57,872 nt of DNA from Garicola koreensis (lineage in GTDB: Bacteria > Actinomycetota > Actinomycetes > Actinomycetales > Micrococcaceae). A model generated the notes under the pieces. The model worked only from the letters and a program-made list of their open reading frames with translations. It had not been told where the DNA came from and did not search any database. This document shows, piece by piece, positions 57,289-57,872 of this stretch (position 1 is its first letter; each line of letters opens with the position of its first letter). The DNA is taken from assembly GCF_014195445.1 (NCBI RefSeq), contig NZ_JACIBT010000007.1, positions 1-57,872 of the forward strand, given 5' to 3'. The position numbers and the translations under genes were made by a program.

Positions 57289-57872
57289 ATGCGTATTGCA
57301 GCAGCACAGATTGTCACGGGGGAGGATCCGCAGCAGAACCTGGAGCTGGTTCGGCAGTGGACAGCCCGGGCCGCAGCGGCCGGCGCCGAGCTGGTGGTCT
57401 TCCCCGAAGCCACCCAGCGAGCCTTCGGCCACCGTCTCACCCCCATCGCCGAAGCCGTCGACGGACCCTGGGCGCAGGAAGTCCACCGCATCGCCAAGCG
57501 GCACGGCGTCGTCGTCGTGGTGGGGATGTTCACCCCCGCATCACCCACAGAGGAGGGAAAGCCCCCGGGTGCGGAACACGCTGCTGGGGGTGGGTCCCTC
57601 GGTAGTGGTCTCCTACGACAAGCTGCACCTCTACGACGCCTTCGGCTTCCAAGAGTCCCAGAACGTCGAAGCCGGCGACCGGGTGGTGCAGTTCCCCACG
57701 CGCGGTCTCACCTTCGGCCTGGCCACCTGCTACGACATTCGCTTCCCGCAGCTGTTCCACGCCCACGCCCGCGCCGGGGCCCATGCCACGCTGGTGCCGA
57801 CCTCCTGGGCGCCCGGGCCGGGAAAAGTGGAGCAGTGGCGAACATTGGCCGTCGCTCGAGCACTGGATTCCA
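57289..57872 (+). pseudogene. nitrilase-family hydrolase, second copy, frameshifted and cut by the window end
   Basis: This copies 48175-48758. An extra C in the run at 57562-57566 (five instead of four) shifts the frame after about residue 92, before the catalytic Lys and Cys. The window ends at the codon for residue 195. The homopolymer indel near the end of the sequence again suggests low-quality consensus. Confidence 0.75.

Larger units (their letters stand above)
52511..57872. repeat. second copy of 43398-48758 (direct repeat, >5.3 kb, about 9.11 kb apart)
   Basis: The match begins at the shared TGGCCGGGC (43398 and 52511) and continues to the window end. The offset is 9113 at first and 9114 after the indels. 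From about 52990 to 57560 the copies appear identical, including synonymous positions; another one-base insertion occurs at 57562-57566. The repeat unit would be 43398-52510 if this is a tandem duplication. An assembly join is an equally serious explanation. Confidence 0.95.

Overview
The window is high-GC actinobacterial DNA. Thymidine kinase, DUF3151 and purA lie side by side, the Mrp antiporter has a fused A/B subunit, there is a DUF4235 protein, and GTG/TTG starts are frequent. This points to Micrococcales, perhaps a halotolerant or alkaliphilic Micrococcaceae (Nesterenkonia-like). The genus is an inference from gene content and acidic secreted proteins, not a database result. I see no rRNA, tRNA, CRISPR array, insertion sequence or phage gene.

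Layout. 1-371: tail of a HAD hydrolase. 668-4937: phosphonate-type ABC transporter phnD-phnC-phnE-phnE with two strong hairpins between phnD and phnC. 4973-6133: class II Fic protein with an inverted-repeat operator candidate. 6362-11778: housekeeping genes (DUF3151, tdk, purA, VOC protein, DUF421 protein) and an acyl-CoA ligase whose frame has no ATG/GTG/TTG at its natural start. 11815-12271: two unrecognised small genes.

12452-30491 is the most interesting part, an organosulfur/methionine island under at least five copies of one SAM-I (S-box)-like riboswitch. The copies precede (1) acsA-metY-CoA-binding protein, (2) a flavin reductase, (3) the sulfonate-type transporter ssuB-ssuA-ssuC, (4) two DszC/SfnB-type monooxygenases, an aldo/keto reductase and an NtaA/DmoA-type flavin monooxygenase, and (5) a sugar-type (CUT1) transporter without ATPase plus a second NtaA/DmoA-type monooxygenase. 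All five have the kink-turn P2, the P3 core and the CUGG/CCAG pseudoknot, and all lack P4. In each, the 3' strand of P1 runs into the Shine-Dalgarno sequence, so SAM binding should block translation directly. The inferred logic: when SAM is low, organosulfur compounds are imported, FMNH2 from the reductase feeds the monooxygenases to release sulfite, and (after reduction encoded elsewhere) MetY incorporates sulfide into O-acetylhomoserine. AcsA could recycle the acetate released.

30665-40634: an ATP-grasp enzyme with a shrunken paralogue lacking the ATP-binding core, small membrane proteins, a CtpE-like P-type ATPase, dcd, an AEC transporter and an MFS transporter. 40805-47617: the Mrp Na+/H+ antiporter operon mrpA(B)-C-D-E-F-G, then a small membrane protein, a DUF4235 protein and a nitrilase-family hydrolase. 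49002-52104: a TPP-riboswitch-controlled thiamine-precursor ECF transporter (ykoE plus a fused A-A-T protein). 52155-52510: an aminotransferase class IV gene cut off at its 5' end by a junction.

From 52511 to the window end the sequence repeats 43398-48758 as a direct repeat about 9.11 kb downstream. The first ~480 bases of the second copy carry about nine small differences, almost all single-base indels. The next 4.5 kb appear identical, and one more indel occurs near the end. This is either a very recent tandem duplication or, quite possibly, an assembly artefact; the second-copy genes should be treated with caution.
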